Origin: Monosporascus cannonballus
Lineage: Eukaryota; Ascomycota; Sordariomycetes; Xylariales
Direction: 5' to 3'
DNA: 64,000 nt
Assembly (NCBI GenBank): GCA_004154925.1
Contig: QJNS01000087.1
Location: 218,234 to 282,233 of the forward strand
In this document: positions 37,001-49,370 of the stretch, one piece after another
Position numbering within the stretch: position 1 is the first letter of the stretch
Layout: the number at the start of each line of letters is the position of its first letter
Made by a program: the position numbers and the translations under genes
Notes under the pieces: model-generated
The model's input: the letters and a program-made list of their open reading frames with translations, nothing else
What the model was told of the DNA's origin: nothing
The model's database searches: none

Positions 37001-38830
37001 ACGGAGGTATGTATCTTCGATACGAGCACTGAAACGGCAGTCCCGGCGGTAATGTAGTGGACCGACAAAAAAAAAAGGTCAGTGTGGCCAAGGGAGAAAT
37101 GCGAGAATCCGTTATTAGTAGGAAGCTCCATCATCATCAAAAGCGATGCGATTTGAAGTTGGATGCGATTCTTATTTCTCGGCAGCCTCCCTTTTCAGTA
37201 CACGAAGTTAGCAGCCACTTCGCCCGCCCTGCACCTACCCTTACAGTCTATCTCTATTATTAGGGAACTGGACGAGGATATCTGCACCGGGCCAACCCCG
37301 TAGAGATTGCCGGTGGGTTGGCGGCTTGCGCTGTTCTTTGTCGATGTGCCCACTACTAATCTTTTGACAATTCCCAGACGCCAGGTGTGTCTCTCTTGCT
37401 CTTCAAGCCATGTCTCATCTTCAGTTCGTCTCATCGAACATTTAACTGATCTTATGTCTTGTATGTGATCTCCCCATTTTGGCGTCAAGTACGTATTTAC
37501 TATATCTCCGATTCGTATGTCACGATGCCAGTTTTCTGGGACATTAGATCAGTCTCGTGTTGTGTAATTCATGGCTTTTCTTCTTTCCTTTTCCTGTCTA
37601 GAGGCCCAAAACGGAGGATCTGCCATTTAAGTTGGGCAGGGCAGGGGCAGATTATAGCGTATGGAATGCCTACATACATACACTGACTGAAACTGCAACT
37701 GCAACTGCATATTAACCCCGCCAGGTTGAGTGCCACCTTATACCTAAACATCAACGTTCAACCCCTCATTAACCGGATCGCAACTACATGCAGGCGCTTT
37801 CATACCTACCCATAGGCATATCCTGTACATGCGTCTCACCATGTACCTTCATGTCTGCAGTGCGGGACGCAGTGCGGACCTTCATCTCTAAGGCCCTACC
37901 CCGAAGTAGCGCTTGTCGCGTCGCCCGCATCCCAAGTAATTCTCTGATCGTCACACTTCTTGTCCTGTGGCTCTTCGTCGCAATACCCACAGTATCTTGG
38001 ACCAGTGACATGCATACATACCTTACCGCCCCGAGGAAGGGGTTCTAGGAAATGGCATCTTCCCTGCAACATTTCACATTTCTATAGCACGAAATACTGC
38101 CGGTCAGTATTTTCCCGTCTGAAAATCATTTTCATCGAAAGTAGCAATTATGCCATTTTCCGAAATTACCCCCGCGCGTTAAGGCATGTTGATCCTCACA
38201 ATAGAGCCCGGGATCAGTTTGGCACGACAGCCACAACCACCCATGTACATACGAAGCTACACTCGGCAGGTCCTGGCCCGGAAGATCCACCTTCAGGCGC
38301 ATCACTCCCCCCATGAGGAACAACCTTAAAGAAGGAGGGTGACATAGCGCCGTTTGTCCCGTCGACCTTTGTGAGGTCTAATACCCAACCGCCGACGATT
38401 ATCACACCACTCTCCCGACATACCAGGATTCAAAAGATATGATCGTCTCAACTACCGAAGACTGTCAGATCGAGGAGGGAGAAACGACAAGCAACCAGAG
38501 CTCCTTGGGCGGAAAGCGGGGGCCGGTGACGAGGATGAGCCCCTTGGAAAGCTCCGTCTAGCACCAGAGGTAAGGTGGTTACGAGGCGCGCATACATGTG
38601 TGTCTTGGGACTTCAAGTGCTGTCACATACCGCATACCGTGAATGAGGCAGAGGCATCAGAAACATCTTCTCTGCGGCTTTGCCGTCACATATCTCAGCT
38701 CGATGCTTCGTCCTCTCACTGGTCGTCGTCCTCCTGTTCGGCACATGTCGTCCATATATACCCTGCTGCGTTCCAGACACCCTCAACAAATATTTCACCC
38801 CTGGGCTCCGCATCTCGGACACTGTCATAA

Positions 38831-39949
38831 CTATTCGCGGCCTCGATGTCTGACTGCTTCTTCGTATTCAGGGCCCCAACTAGTTGTCAGCCAAGGCGCA
38901 TGATAAAATGGTCTAACCCAACAGTGACGGTACCATAGGTCAGCCTCCTCTATCGGCCTCTCGGGTCTCCCGGTTTCCCTTCGAGCTGTCACGTCGTTGG
39001 GAAGATGGGCTGAGTGTCTCGAATACTCGAGTGTGATTCGCCGGTTGCGCCTTTCCACACACACATCCCACCACCCACACCCGAGGGCTGCATGCCATCC
39101 AGCCTTTTGGGCATCATCCACTCAAATCATGCACACACTTGGTGGCCTCGCAGAGACACCCTTGCCGCCCCGAGCAAGGCCACCAATGCCGACATGCTTG
39201 TCGCAGCCCATCCGTGGTCCCGCGGCTATTCCACCCATGCGTCATCCACCATCTTCCTCTTGACGCGTCCGCGCCCCTATCCTACCTTGGCGAAAACGGT
39301 TCCCACATCGCCATCGCGGGGTGCATCATGGGGCTGGTACAGATGCACATGGCATTCTGCGTGAGAGGCTTGAGGGCGTGCGTTATCAATTCCAAGACGC
39401 GCTAGTCGTAGTTCTACTTTCTACAGTAGCCGAGGCGGTGTCTCCTCCTTCCACAGTAGTTGGTGGCTTACACGTCCAATGTTCCCATCTCCGAGCCTCC
39501 TTGATAGGAATTGATACCGATGTCCAGGGGCCCAAGACCACTCGGCCGTTCCGTGTTTCCACGAGGTATTCAAGCTCCTTGGGTCATAGTGCCTCCCTGT
39601 GTTGAAGACGCGAGTTCGGGCAATTCGCCCTTCCTTCGTCATGGCATGAGCGCATCGCCGACAGATAGACATGACATACCCATATCATGGCTACCTACAG
39701 TGTCTTATTTGGCACACCAATATGATCCCAGCCATTCCCTTTGTTAGCGGAAGCCTAAAGTCAGCCACCATATCCTAAAACGTCTGCGGTGTGGGCCACA
39801 CCTTACCCTTGCATAGACGAATCATGAACCGAGTTCCCTCACCCACTTGCACGATATCCCGAACAACCGCCCTCTCTATATGCCTTTCAACCAGGTAGAA
39901 CCATTCCTCTGTCGCTGCGCCCTTGCGGAACGCCTGTTTTGCGCCCATG
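38831..39949 (-). pseudogene. possible decayed coding relic, family unknown
   Basis: Three successive minus-strand stretches stay open and have protein-like composition. The first runs from ATG at about 39949 (MGAKQAFRKGAATEEWFYLV) for 58 codons. The second covers 39672-39421 and the third 39121-38831, where the translation begins MDDAQKAGWHAALGCGWWD. A GTAAGG donor, a GGCTGAC branch point and a TTTAG acceptor lie at the end of the first, so introns are conceivable, but no set of joins keeps the frame open throughout. No domain is recognised. It may be a dead gene, part of a spliced gene, or chance. Confidence 0.22.
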
Positions 39950-42900
39950 GACTTTCATAGCCTGTAAGTCGCTACCTTACGTATTACTTGCTTTTCGCAG
40001 TAATTCCCCCGTGGCGCCGCGTTGTCCCCATTATTGCACTTGTCACTATATCCGCATGACTTCAGGGGTCCTAACAATCAAGGTCAGACTCTACTCTTAA
40101 CGTAAACTTATGAGTAGATTACAAACAGCTTCATGATTCTTGTTTTTTTGGCACCCGGTCATCAATGATTCGCGGAGTCACATCCGTGGTTTCAAGATCG
40201 GCCGGAATCCACAGGCGGCCATCAGGCCAAGATCTACTTAGATGCTTTAGCGAGTGCTGCAGCAAGCTGTGTTAACTGTCCACCACATAATGTATAGCCG
40301 CTCCTCTCCACTTTTCCATTGGCTGATTGGAATTTTCACAACCCCAGGTTGAACGAGAGGCATCCAGCCTGTGCATAACTACGAGGTCCAGTGTTCCTAT
40401 CTATGGTAGGGTTATCATCAGAGCCCATTCCCGTTACTTCTGACTCATTTAACCAGCTCTCGTCAGTCTTCCATGCTTCCCGTCCTCTTTATAATCAAGA
40501 TCCTAGAGGCCGATTTTCTCCGCTGCGGTGCAACAGCTGATCATCCAAGCATAGCTCCCGGCATTCCGAACACGGTAATGTCTCTCCTTGGGTTACATTT
40601 AATGATCGCTTCCAAGGATTTTCAAACGCTCGTCTTAACTGCCAGAACTGGGACGCACCTGGGGCGTGGCCTGAACCCCTGCACCATCCTGGACCGCCCT
40701 CGAGATATCCCGTGATGCATTATACCCCACACGCGCCCACACTGGGGACCACCCTTTCAACGTAGGCTTACACAGGATATACAAGTCTGCACATGGCCTA
40801 TAGACGCGGGACGTCCCTTCATCGCACACCCGCTCGGTCACGGATGTACTGCGGCATCGTACGTGCTAGGTGCTCTCTTTGGGAGCTCGACTCCTGTCCC
40901 CCGCCACAAAAATCAGGCCATACCTCCTAGGCGTCTGTACATGATCATCTAAACTTCGCCACAGGCTTTCGTATTAGACCTCCCGTCCGCCGCGGCGGCA
41001 CAGCCATTATGCCCCAAACGAGGGTTACCTCGCCGCTCGGGCGAACTATGCTGGCCAGAGAGGGTGTATAGTCTATATAAAAGACCCCAGATGTGGGCAA
41101 GCGAGATGGCGGCTCCCGCGCCACCGCGGTGCGCGCTGATGGGGGAGACAGGAAACACACTACGACATGCCGGATCCGGAAGACGTAATAAGCGGTACAA
41201 GCCTACCCTACCCCAGACGTCTGGTGGCCTTCGGTGCATGCATGACATGCATGATGCATCATCAGCTATCGTAGATAGATAGCGCGTTCTCGACGGACGC
41301 GCGCTCCCCAGTTTACACGTGAGGTTATCGCAGATTCGTCAGCCGTCAAAAGTGGTGGGTGGCTTCGCTTTTCTTATACCACGGTAACCCGCTGCATTCT
41401 GTTGTTTCATCCCTGACTGTTCCATCTCGTACAAAAAGACGACCCGCATGCGCTCTAAACCTTGTCGTCCACGGGGTGGCAACACTTGCCGAAGAGCCGC
41501 GCAAAGAAACTTGTTCTCTCACACGCACTCCCACTTTTTATTCTGGGGAACGCGGAGGCGAATCTCCATAACCATATCCTCATGCGGGTGAGTGGATAGT
41601 GTTGGAGATATCGTCGACCCGGGCTATTCGATCAGTAAGACACACCCCGCTCGGCGAGGGCAGCGTGAGCAAGAGGCCAAGTTGCTATAGTGTTATGGCA
41701 ACCTAGACGGACATGCTCGACCCTTCGCGCTTCTGCCTGCCAGCCGTATATCCGGCGACGTTCTAGAAGATCAGCAACTCGTAGTTACTGGTCCCCAGGT
41801 CAACCTGTACAGATGGACCTTCTTCGTCGAATCACTCCTCTGTAGACAGGGCACCAAATCACTCCAGGAATTTGGGGCAATCATAGATCATATCATATGA
41901 CCGAACTGGTCTTCCTATGTAGATAGTAACATGCCACACACAGTAAGGATACGAAAACGGAGTACTCACAGCAAGTGGGAAGCATATGCAAACTCACATA
42001 AAGAAGAAGCGGCCCGTGCCATCTGCCAACCTAGGGTAGTTTAACCTAGCAGCTGGAGCGGGCCTAGCCACTACCTACGGGAATCATAGTTACGTGCCCC
42101 ACTCGAGCGCCCTGTATACTCGAGGGTGTGTCAGCTAGTTAGCCTACCTAGGAGCGAGGACTAAGCCCACTCCGGGCACGCGGGGCCATTCTCCGGGGAT
42201 GCCGAGAACTTCTTTTCTGACCTCTAAGTTACCAGGCAGGCAATTCAGGGGATGCGTAAGCCAGAGAGCCATCAAACCGGATCGAAAATGCTCACTGGTG
42301 TCTCAGGGGGTCTTCCAATGAGTCAAGACTATTCTTCTGATCATGATCTCTCCAGGGAGGTAAGTAGATCGACAAGTAGACGATGCGAGGCCAGGTGACT
42401 ACGGACCTATCTAGCGTCTGGATAGGTCCGGTGTGGGTGCATGGGTGGGCTCGTATTGGTCGCTAGGCAGGTAGGCGTGGGACCATTTCGTCATTGGAAG
42501 GCTTTGGTTACCTGCTCACAGTGCTCAGCCGGCCGGCTGGCCAGCCGTCTGGTGATTTCACGTCTGTCATGGTTCATCAGTTACCTAACCAGGCATTTGC
42601 TGACTGACCAGACGGGTGCCTCGCTACCCCTGACATATATCCAGAGCGTCTTAGCCGGATGCCCGCCTACCCTCCTAAGGACGTAAATCATTCTTATGAT
42701 ATCGGTGAGGGCCGGGGTTCTGGTTTGTTAGGTTGCATTTTTGCTCGTTCGTCTCGTCAGCTGCCTGGATCTCCTCACTGTCAACGTTTACTGTTTCGGG
42801 TACCTACGGTAGATCGTGGGGGTCTGTTGCGACAGCTGTGCGATAGCAAGTAGAAACCGGTCACGTAGAGTGTAAATTATTGTAGTGGCGTGCATCTAGT

Positions 42901-44885
42901 AGGACTGGCGTGCGTAGGACTGGCGCCATACTGGCTTGCGTTCGAGGAAAGAGGTAAAGGGGGGGCTGTGTCACGTGAGGTCTCCTCCTCGAGGCTTTGG
43001 TGGTTTGTTTGCTGTGCCCGTCTGCCTACTTGCCTATTTGGTTGTGAGGCAACCCTTCTAATTCAACGCCCTGGGACTTTGCTCTTAATCATTTACACAA
43101 TCGGAGGCTGTGATGTGGAGCTGCAGATGGAAGGTGTTGGATGATAATTACAAGAAAATGGCAGTTTCAGGTCGCACCCCCTTTAGTCAAATGGCCTCGG
43201 ACATGAGGCAGTATTGGAGTTCGCGTCTAGCCTAGTGTTGAAGTCTTTACCAGTAACGTCATTAATACGTTAATGCTTGCTCTTGTACTAGTTCAATCTT
43301 CAAGATTTCGAGTCTAAAGTATGAGTCTATGCTCCCTCTGTGAGGCTTGCTACCTGAGATCATGAACAAGCTTGTAAATGGTGGAGACTTAATATTTCCA
43401 AGTTGATCCCCGGATAGCTCCTTGGGGGATAGGACGTTGCAAGTGGAATCTAGCATAGAGGGTCCAACAATTTGTAAGACAGGGTAGGCAAGACTTTGAC
43501 CAAAATGATTGCGTTTTGATTTGGAGAACTTTTCAGAACAAATAATTCGGTTTAGTAACCATGTGGTCTAGTTATATCGACGGAGCTTTATCACAAAAGG
43601 CCACGCACGGACTGTATTACAACAGTTCGAGAATCCTTTGCTACTTGGATCCTTAGTTCATTGTCCCGGCGACCAAGTTCCGGAATTGCCTGCAATTTCT
43701 TCGTTTTTTCTACGAGTTTCTTTCGCGATATTGTGGGACGCTCGAGTAATGTCTATATGAGTCAAATTATCCTAAGACTTAATAAGACCGTAGACGTACA
43801 TCCTTTAGTTCACGCCTCTTGGGAAACGATTGTGAACTTAATACAATTTGGTTTTATGCTGCAGTTCGCTCTAACAGATAGGTGTAGCATACTGCAATCC
43901 CACGATACCAGTCTTAAATATGCTTAAGCTTCAACATAATATGCTATTGCTCTTCGGAATAGGATCCGGTTTGACCCGTGTCGAAGTTTTAATAAATGAC
44001 TCGGTAGTTCCAGCAATTTATTACACGAGATATGCTGCAGTTTCTGCCCATAATCTAACGAAAATGTTACGGCTGGACTTGGTATGATCCAACATGAGCA
44101 GCACTACGAGGCCGAAAAGCGGAAAACGTACCGCCCCTCCCGAAAGAAGAAGCGCAAGATCCAGGATAACAAGCGTCTCAGAACGAAGACCTGGTTATTC
44201 CCCAGCATAAGTCTCATAACCCCAACGACGACTCCAAGGTCGATGGCGAAACAACGCAAGCTATGAACTAGATGCGGACGCCTAGATCCAGTAACACAGC
44301 TTCAGGTGCGGCGCAGTAACATTGAGGACGACAGCTAGCTGCTATATCGAATTACATCAGCTGTTCAGCTTTCCGGAAGCTAAAAATGGAGATCAGATTA
44401 GGAATAATGGATGAACTTTTATTATAAATAAGCATGGTAACTTACGAATTTACCTTTTTTCCAGTTATATTATTTGAGAGGCACGGCTAATAGGGAGTAT
44501 GAGCATACACTCGTGATGACCCTCTGCCGTGAACATCTAGAAGCTCCCTATCTTCGAATCCAGAAGATGGGAACAAGCACTTATAATGGTTCTCTCTGAC
44601 CGGTAGCTATCTGTCACAGTTAGGCTGATCGCGAGAAAAGGTTGCATAGAGTGTGAGAAGTGATAATTTTCTGACTAGAATTAAGCTCTAGGGAGCTGTA
44701 GCTAGGAAGCTCTCTATATACTGTGAACGTGCCGGAACAAGGTTTTTCCGGGGTACTGTGGAGCTTGATGACTGACACAGATACCCCTATTCCACGACAC
44801 TATCCGTATGGATATATATTCAACATTATAATTGGAATACTCGCAGTTTAGAGTCCGCATTGCCTCTTTGGATACAATCCTCGAG

Positions 44886-44922
44886 ATACCATAGTACGAA
44901 TATACCATAGTACGAATATACC
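44886..44922. repeat. 16-bp tandem direct repeat
   Basis: ATACCATAGTACGAAT is repeated exactly at 44886-44901 and 44902-44917, with a third partial ATACC. It lies about 115 bp beyond the stop codon of the P450 gene, probably in its 3' flank. Confidence 0.75.
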
Positions 44923-45036
44923 CCGGAGACCATACCACCCTTGACTGTAGCTACCCAAACTCATCTAACTCTCACCTTCATAATCATCCCATCAACCGGT
45001 TTCGATGTGACCTGTCTTGTCTTCATGTCCATCCCG

Positions 45037-46744
45037 TTAGCCACTGATACAATAAACAGTCTTGGGCATCGCCATAACGCAACTCACACTGTACATTTCC
45101 GATACCACTTTACACTGGCCATTCTTGCCCATGATGGGTTCACCGGTCCCAAGCTTAATAAAGTCGTATCGCCGCGCGACGAGCGCAATGATGACGCGCG
45201 CTTCGATATTGGCCAGTTCCTGCCCGATGCAATTCCTGGGACCTCGTTCGAAAGGTCTCCAAGCTCCCGCCGGAATCTTGGCGGCATCCTGAAGCCAGCG
45301 CTCGGGGACGAACACATCGGCCGTGTCCCCGTAGACGCTGGGGTCGCGCATGATGATGCTGGCACAGTTGTAGATCAACATGCCATCTAGGCAATACTCG
45401 CCTGTCGGTGTTTGTACTGTGAGACCGGTTCCAGGCTTGGTCATTCGCCCAGTACCACCGGGTGGCCATAAGCGCAACGTCTCCTTAATGACAGCTGCCG
45501 TATAGGTCATGCGATTTAGCAATTCCTCGGCATGCCCTGAAAGCAGTCTCGCACGCACCTCCGAGGGGCTTGGGTCAGGGCCGAACAGTTTATCTAACTC
45601 GGCACGTACAGCAGACAGTGCATGAGGCGTACGCGAAAGCTCGTAAAATACCCATGACAGGAGGATGCTGGTGGTATCGTGTCCTGAAAATAAGAACGTA
45701 CTAATCTGGTCGCATGTCTCCTCGACAACTTCCGGTGTCAGAGGGTTGACATCCTGGAGGCTCAAAGAAAGGATGCTCCGGGACCGGATATCCCCTTCCT
45801 TCTGGAGCTTGTCATATTTATTAATGATGGTATGTTTCAAAATGCTTTTTACCCGCTTTGTAAGACGGTTGCGTTTCCACGTCGTCCGGGACACGAGCCA
45901 CGATGGAAGATTCATCTGTTCGCTGGGATACGAGTAAATAAGATCTCGAAACACGCGTATGAACTCATTGCGGTCCGAGCTTTCCAGATTTTGAGCGCCG
46001 AGTTCGAGGTCCATTACGACCCCCCAAGTAATGTCAAAGGTTAGATTTGTCATAAGGTGTAGAAGCGAAAAGTCTTGCCTCGTACTTGAGAAGCCGTCAA
46101 GGAGGCCGAGGAAAGTGAAGCCCTTTTCAATGACTAAGGGTAGAAAGCTCATCAAATGCTGATGTGCGAAGCCGACGTTAAATTTTTTCCTAAGCTCCTT
46201 CCAGTCGTCCCCCTACGGACACTTGAAGCAAACGTTAGCATTCGTAGCGGCATGCCGTCAAGAAGCCCTTTACTTGCCTGTTTGGACAATATTGAACTGG
46301 GCCCGACAAGGTGCACCATGTGATCAAAGATCTTGTTAGTCTTCGGGGGGCTATAGGGGAAGAGTTTTGAGGCTTTAGTTATCTGCTCGGCAATCTCATA
46401 ACTGCCCACGACAACCAGAGGGTGATCAATAGGCCAGAGATCGATGAACATGATTGGCGGCCGGCCCAGAGAAGCACTCATTGCTGCTAGGGCAAGGTCT
46501 GATCTTGTGTTAAAAGCCACGTTCATTGCTTGATAATACGGTCATAGGAGGCTTGGGCAATACCTGGGTGGCTGTCTGGCTTTCCGCGACGGATGAACTC
46601 ATCAACGGTTTTAAGGTGGCCGAGGCATAGTGAATTTGGCAGTTGAGGGAACTCGGCATACTGTTGGAACCGCTTATGATGAAGTCTGCCGTAGGAGTAC
46701 GTGGTGAGCAGTGTGATTGCTGCGATGAGCAACGGCACGAGCAT
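45037..46744 (-). CDS. cytochrome P450 monooxygenase
   Basis: Three exons (46744-46564, 46486-46278, 46212-45037) encode 521 residues, a normal length for a microsomal fungal P450. The N terminus is a hydrophobic anchor (MLVPLLIAAITLLTTYSYG). The I-helix oxygen-binding motif is FSGHDTTS, the K-helix motif is KETLRLWPPG, the PERW segment follows, and the haem loop FERGPRNCIG carries the axial Cys at about residue 458. Intron 1 (77 bp) is GT-AG. Intron 2 (46213-46277, 65 bp) appears to be GC-AG, with CAG/GCAAGT at its 5' end; that join restores KQGDDWKELRKKFN, whereas the GT two codons later breaks the frame. The 3' acceptor of intron 1 has an alternative 3 bases downstream. The substrate is unknown; the overall look is like CYP families of secondary metabolism. 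It is divergent from the broken PTH11-family gene at 47961. The start is the first ATG; an in-frame GTG 9 bases upstream is not favoured. Confidence 0.88.
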
Positions 46745-47960
46745 TTCGACCACGATTCGGTAGTGAGAGACTGTAGGAGCTTCCTTTGCAAGGGTAGTAA
46801 AATATCTAGAAAAATTAAGGAGTACGGTAAGAGGAAATGAAAACCTCTTCCCCGGCGCCGTTAAGATGCCGATGCTTTAGGCTGCGTAGGCGTTACCATA
46901 GTTAGCGAAAATTCTAGTTGTCCAGCGAGAAGCTTAGCCAATATTCAATTGTTAAGGCTCGCCGTGGGGTCTGTCACATAAGCATCCTATTCTATCAAGA
47001 CCGTTGTACAATAAAAGTCTGTCTTGGCGGGATCAAATCGTCCCAGTATCCGGATTGTTAATATGAGGCAGGATCTGAAAATGCAACATAGTAATGGAGT
47101 TTACCGGAGGGCATGGGGATGTGGGAAGCGGGTGACATTAAATTGACCATTGTGAGCCGTCAAGCGCCGTTGAGTTATATATGTTTCAACCGCCTTTAAA
47201 CACCTACATAAGCGCCCCCAGCTCCATCCCACCTTAGACCACGCCAAGAACCGGCTGCCCTTGGGGAATGTGATACGTCTCGCGCTCTTTCAAACTCTGG
47301 CCCACCCCCCACAGCAGGCTTTGACTCGATGTTACATGCACATCTTTTGCTTTGCGGCAAAGCAGAAAAACGGAAATGTTATTATGCCCGAAGGTGATAG
47401 GTGGTGGACCAGCCACGAAAGCTAATTAATATGTACGCACTACAAACAATAGATGAGAATTAGCCAACAAAGCTATTCCCAAACGTTGATTCAATGTCCC
47501 CAATCCACAACCGTCTCGATCCCAAGGCTCACACATGGATCAACGGCCTCTTTGAATCGCTGTGCCACTTGGTTGCCGCTGAGAAAGTTGCAGGAGCTGA
47601 GCACGGAAATAGGGGAGAACCGCGCGGTTGGGGAAGCACGATAGGGGTGGCCATTCTTCCTAATTCAAGAAGTGATAGCAAAAATTGCACCACCTCCTGT
47701 GCACAGACGGAAGTAATGAGTAGTTCTATGCCCTTAATCGTGATCTATCAACTGCCGCATATCTGTGGAAGCCGTTCTTCTTCGATGTTCCTGTACTCAA
47801 GTTAAAGCTATTATGTTGCTACTTTATTCATCGGTAGTTTGTAACACTTAGTCGTTTCGAAGACTCAGTGGACGCCCCTTCCAACCGAATCTCTACTCAA
47901 AGTTCTAGATTCGCAGCATCATTTCGGTATACCTCGTACCCTATCACTTACAATGCAACA
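46745..47960. promoter_or_regulatory. divergent intergenic region, P450 / pseudogene
   Basis: About 1.2 kb that should contain the P450 promoter (minus) and the old promoter of the receptor pseudogene (plus). Short open stretches at 47416-47234 (-) and 47494-47805 (+) show no family resemblance. No RNA gene or repeat is recognised. Confidence 0.35.
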
Positions 47961-49370
47961 ATGACCTCCCTGAACACTTCCGTGTCGGTTATTTTGGATC
48001 TTTGGCATATTGCTGCGGCCATGCCTCCTGATGGTGTCACGCCCAACTTCATTGACCCACCATCCCTAGTCCCCATACCACGAATTGGCCTCTCCGTATT
48101 CGTTCCAATGACGCTAGTCTTTTTGGTCCGTCATCTCTACACTCGCGTGTATTTGACTGGAAGCCTTGGATGGGGTGATTATATGTGGGACTTTCCCTAT
48201 ATTGGTCGTATCCTATGGCTACTATGGATATTCATTATAATGTAGTTCTTTGCATCGTTGCCGCTGTCACTATCAATCGCCTTCCTTGTCCACACCAACC
48301 TCCTGACATGACCTCAGGACACCATTATTACTTTCTCGGGCCTCTTGTTGCGGAGTAAGTGTCAATACCAGCAAGTGCATAAGCAACGGCTAACCAAGAG
48401 GACGATAGGTCTCGACAACCTACTGGGCAGGCACATGTGCGATATTCTAGTTGCCGCCCTCACAGATCGATTCATGCATGTAAGGCGACTACTTGGATGT
48501 CAGCAGCCTTTTGGATATTTTGATTAACCCTTGCAAGTTCACTATTCTCATTTTCATTCTTTATACTTTGGGTGCAATGTTTCTTAGGGTGACACTTCTT
48601 TTGTTCTCTATCTCCGCCTCTTCAATTCTGTCACTTTGGCACTACGATTGATCTGGCTTGGAATTGCGCTTGTTGTGCCGTTCTCTCTTACCTGCATGAT
48701 AGTTCTCCTCAGCATATGTGTTTCAGGGGCTGGGTAGACGTGGATAGACATGACTGCGCACGCCAGCTGCACCAGTACACAGTTGCAGATCTCTTTGTTT
48801 CAAGGATATTTTGTGCTATTATCCGACATGTATACTGTCATACTTACCAGGGAGTAGATACACAGCTCTTGAGGGTATATTGACTTGTAGGAAGCTAGGA
48901 AGTAGTGATCCCACTTGTTGTGGGTGATCCATTGATATAGGGCTTCGGAAAGGAACAACAATCACCCGAAGACCCCAGCTAGGGGTGCCCTTTTCCATGA
49001 CATATACCCTAGCTATACCATTGTGGCTCATGTCTCTGCTATCACTTGCACCGGAACGCATGGCTGCCATGATGGCTGTGTTCCTGACGGGATTACTGTA
49101 TGTCATTACTTATTCCCTCAACAGTATCTTTTTCACTAACATTGTCTCTAGCGCTTACGGCTGTTCTGCAGCGGACTAGCTAATCGCCACGGACTGGAGG
49201 CTGATGACGCGACCTGGACTGACACCCTGACTTACTTTTTTGGGGTTTTATTGCCCTCTCCTACGTGTGTGCCAAATAGTAGTGCTTACTTAGCCCCCAT
49301 GGCATTGCCGAAACGTACATCGGCCCAATTTGCAGTTGTTCTCACGCACCCTTCTCTCGGAGACAGATGA
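47961..49370 (+). pseudogene. broken PTH11/rhodopsin-family membrane protein gene
   Basis: Pieces of a seven-helix fungal rhodopsin-domain protein occur in order but in different frames. The N-terminal part reads PPDGVTPNFIDPPSLV, then a helix and RHLYTRVYLTG-LGWGDY (47961-48180). Next is a helix VVLCIVAAVTINR in another frame (about 48239), then TSFVLYLRLFNSV and a long helix (about 48593-48720) that runs into a TAG. After it come FVLLSDMYTVIL (about 48808) and IPLWLMSLLSLAPERM (about 49015-49060), followed by DDATWTDTLTYFFG (about 49204). Around 48826-48995 about 150 bp seem to be inserted, with GACATGTATACT and GACATATACCCT at its two sides. No combination of introns I tried restores one frame. 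It is a relative of the intact gene at 24421. A functional gene with unusual introns is less likely. Confidence 0.62.

Larger units (their letters stand above)
33001..45036. other. 12-kb gene-poor region
   Basis: GC content is ordinary, not RIP-like, yet no open frame exceeds about 125 codons and no family motif was recognised on either strand. Local structures include a 20-bp direct repeat at 33991-34030, a short inverted repeat at about 36237-36265 (AAATCCCA...TGGGATTT), palindromic ATGCATG clusters near 41236-41262 and a 16-bp direct repeat at 44886-44917. The part from about 43.2 to 44.1 kb is more AT-rich. An open stretch at 44084-44266 (+) encodes a short Lys/Arg-rich peptide and could be a transposon relic. 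The region may hold decayed genes, a long non-coding RNA, or genes with many short exons that I cannot see. Confidence 0.45.
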
